This document shows positions 5,182 through 6,323 of a DNA stretch of 6,323 bases, one piece after another; the first letter of the stretch is position 1, and the number at the start of each line of letters is the position of its first letter. Source of the DNA: Candidatus Alkanophagales archaeon (GTDB lineage Archaea; Halobacteriota; Syntropharchaeia; Alkanophagales; B39-G2); NCBI GenBank assembly GCA_003661185.1, contig QMVQ01000099.1, forward strand, positions 1 to 6,323, read 5' to 3'. The position numbers and the translations under genes are program-made. Under the pieces are notes generated by a model. It was given only the letters and a program-made list of their open reading frames with translations, made no database searches and had not been told where the DNA came from.

Positions 5182-6072
5182 ATGAAGCTCCGATATGACT
5201 GTATCCCCTGCCTTTTCGACAGGGCGAAGTTCGAATGCGACCTTGCGTTTGGTGAAAGGAACGAAGAGGTCAAGAAGAGGGCGCTGAGGGAGCTTCTTGA
5301 ATTTTTGCTGGAACATTACGAGGCGCCGCCGTCGCTCGTCGGCACGCAAAGAGAGCGCATCATCCAGAAATTCAGCCGTAAAGATGCATTCTCAAAGATA
5401 AAAGAAGAAAGTTACAGGACTGCGCTTGAGATTCTGCCCACAGCCGTGGAATTTTACGAGACGTGCGAGGACAAGCTCGAAGCCCTGATAAGAATAGCAG
5501 CAGCAGCCAACTCCATGGAATACGGCGTCAAAGACCACCGCTTCGACAACGAAACCTTTAAAAGGGAGTTCCACAGCGTGCTTTCCGAGAAGCTGAACTC
5601 GAATCTCACAGAGATAAAAAAGGCGTTCCGCCGCTACGACAAGATTTTATACCTGACGGACAACGCCGGCGAGATCGTATTCGACGTTTTCGTGGCTAAC
5701 GCCTTCGAGAAGCTGGGGAAGCGTGTAGTGCTCTCGCCGAAGAGTGCGCCAGTGCTGAACGATGCGACTGCTGACGAGTTGAGACGGTTCGAAGCAGAGC
5801 TGCGGAGAATGAGCTTGAGCATCCCGGAGGTCGTGCCGAGCGGCGCATGCATCGGCGTCTGCTTAGAGGAGGCGGAGGAAGCGTTTTTACGGATTTTCTG
5901 GGACGCAAGCTTTCTGATATTTGCGAAGGGCATGGGCAATTATGAGGCGCTTTCTGAGTTCGATGAGAGACTCAAAGGAAGGCTGATATACGTCTTTAGG
6001 GCGAAGTGCAAGCCGGTGGCGAGGAGCGTCGGCGTGCGACGGGGCGAGCTAGTGGCTAAGCTTGTTGTTTAA
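5182..6072 (+). CDS. DUF89 / ARMT1-like metal-dependent phosphatase family protein
   Basis: A 296-residue protein of the DUF89 family. Characterised members are metal-dependent phosphatases acting on damaged or unwanted phosphometabolites; the archaeal substrate is unknown to me. Visible landmarks are the N-terminal DCIPC at 6-10 (typical archaeal start MKxxxxCIPCL), an AANSMEYG region at 109-115 where the family usually has a GN...D element, the metal/phosphate motif TDNAGEIVFD at 159-168 (Asp160, Asn161, Glu164), SAPVLNDAT at 188-196, WDASF...AKGMGNYE at 240-255 with Lys249, and AKCKPVA at 274-280. The ATG at 5182 fits the family N-terminus; the GTG at 5134 would overlap the methyltransferase and add unrelated residues. 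The 16-nt gap from the methyltransferase contains seven consecutive C and no Shine-Dalgarno, so translation may depend on coupling. Likely co-transcribed with the methyltransferase. Confidence 0.88.
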   Translation: MKLRYDCIPCLFDRAKFECDLAFGERNEEVKKRALRELLEFLLEHYEAPPSLVGTQRERIIQKFSRKDAFSKIKEESYRTALEILPTAVEFYETCEDKLEALIRIAAAANSMEYGVKDHRFDNETFKREFHSVLSEKLNSNLTEIKKAFRRYDKILYLTDNAGEIVFDVFVANAFEKLGKRVVLSPKSAPVLNDATADELRRFEAELRRMSLSIPEVVPSGACIGVCLEEAEEAFLRIFWDASFLIFAKGMGNYEALSEFDERLKGRLIYVFRAKCKPVARSVGVRRGELVAKLVV

Positions 6073-6108
6073 CTCGAAATTGCCCTGAACTGAACTTTGA
6101 ACGCTACG

Positions 6109-6113
6109 TTTTT
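6109..6113 (+). terminator. Possible oligo-T terminator after the DUF89 gene
   Basis: A TTTTT run lies about 37 nt downstream of the stop codon. Archaeal termination often uses such runs, but this one is short. A second candidate is the imperfect hairpin CCCCT...AGGGG in 6134-6159. Confidence 0.25.
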
Positions 6114-6170
6114 AGGAAGATGTTGCTGCTAATCCCCCTCTTTTCATGGAGCAGGGGAGGTGGGAAAGAG

Positions 6171-6179
6171 TATTTATAG
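6171..6179 (+). promoter_or_regulatory. TATA box of the terminal transcript
   Basis: TATTTATAG is a strong archaeal TATA box. Its centre lies about 22-25 nt before the GACGAGG helix strand at 6197, so the predicted transcript starts at or close to the first base of the structured domain. Confidence 0.6.
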
Positions 6180-6196
6180 CTTACGTATGAATATAC

Positions 6197-6323
6197 GACG
6201 AGGCTGTGGGTATACCTGCGGTCAGGGGCGTCGTGACCCGCCCGGCCGGAGGGGAGCGCCGCAGCAATCGGCACACTCCCCAACCTCGTCCGGTGGATGC
6301 CCTCAATGGAGGGAGGAGGTCAC
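6197..6323 (+). ncRNA. Structured RNA or 5' leader, cut by the window edge
   Basis: This GC-rich stretch lacks a coding frame and has many perfect complementary segments. GACGAGG 6197-6203 pairs with CCTCGTC 6284-6290 to close a 94-nt domain. Inside, GGGGAG 6251-6256 pairs with CTCCCC 6276-6281 and encloses GCCG 6258-6261 with CGGC 6269-6272. GGGCG 6226-6230 can pair with CGCCC 6239-6243, or alternatively GGTCA 6220-6224 with TGACC 6234-6238. CTGCGG 6216-6221 can pair with CCGCAG 6259-6264, which would be a pseudoknot. CCCTC 6300-6304 and GAGGG 6309-6313 form a small hairpin just before GGAGGT 6315-6320. It could be a structured mRNA leader, possibly a riboswitch, or the start of a stable RNA. 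I do not recognise SRP RNA, RNase P RNA, rRNA or a known riboswitch in it. Confidence 0.5.
6315..6320 (+). promoter_or_regulatory. Possible Shine-Dalgarno at the window edge
   Basis: GGAGGT is a perfect match to the archaeal anti-Shine-Dalgarno, with only three bases left in the window. If a start codon follows within about ten bases, 6197-6323 is a 5' leader of a gene lying beyond the window. Confidence 0.4.

Noticed and set aside
4176..5273. Long open frame (365 codons) on the minus strand across the methyltransferase
   Set aside because: It lies opposite a clearly conserved gene and the product (His/Arg-rich, no recognisable motif) looks like a codon-bias shadow; it has no promoter or ribosome site.
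6147..6191. Mini-frame of 14 codons starting at ATG 6147
   Set aside because: It spans the TATA box, is very short, and has no ribosome site at a suitable distance.
6197..6323. Identity as SRP RNA, RNase P RNA, 5S/16S rRNA or cobalamin riboswitch
   Set aside because: I could not find the conserved cores I know for these RNAs (for example the SRP GGAA-type tetraloop helix, or the RNase P GAGGAAAGUCC element). The identity remains open because the RNA is cut by the window edge.

Overview
The window looks like a piece of a moderately GC-rich archaeal genome, most likely a euryarchaeon of the methanogen, methanotroph or Archaeoglobus-like kind. The evidence is archaeal TATA boxes about 35-40 nt upstream of several start codons, an archaeal-type tRNA-Gln without an encoded CCA, a WtpABC-type tungstate importer, an MtaA-like methyltransferase and an archaeal DUF89 protein. 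I cannot name a species.

Layout. At 1-144 there is only a promoter-like CTTATAAG, a small hairpin and possible gene edges. On the minus strand, 145-705 encodes a compact M50 (site-2-protease-like) membrane metalloprotease with its own TATA box. Next on the minus strand is tRNA-Gln(CUG) at 828-940, which carries about 39 extra nucleotides in the D-loop. Its TATA box overlaps the 3' end of wtpC. At 965-3856, also minus strand, is a tightly packed tungstate/molybdate ABC importer operon, wtpA-wtpB-wtpC. The intergenic stretch 3857-4115 carries divergent promoters and a possible 30-residue membrane peptide. On the plus strand, 4116-5165 encodes a UroD/MtaA-family methyltransferase and 5182-6072 a DUF89 (ARMT1-like) protein, separated by 16 nt. 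At 6171-6323 a strong TATA box is followed by a GC-rich, strongly foldable transcript ending in a Shine-Dalgarno-like GGAGGT at the window edge. This may be the structured 5' leader of a gene just outside.

How the genes fit together. WtpA captures tungstate or molybdate outside the membrane, WtpB forms the channel and WtpC powers it, supplying the metal for the tungsto- or molybdopterin enzymes common in anaerobic archaea. The methyltransferase suggests corrinoid-dependent methyl transfer, but one of the three classical zinc ligands is replaced by Asn, so its chemistry is uncertain. DUF89 proteins are metal-dependent phosphatases in characterised members; the partnership here is only inferred.

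Most interesting points: the D-loop insertion in tRNA-Gln; wtpC, which has no ATG/GTG/TTG where its conserved N-terminus begins and instead an ACG at ideal distance from a strong Shine-Dalgarno; the His-to-Asn change in the methyltransferase zinc motif; a 15-bp duplication that doubles the wtpA start codon; and the terminal leader, in which the 3' strand of a closing helix can instead pair with the putative ribosome binding site.
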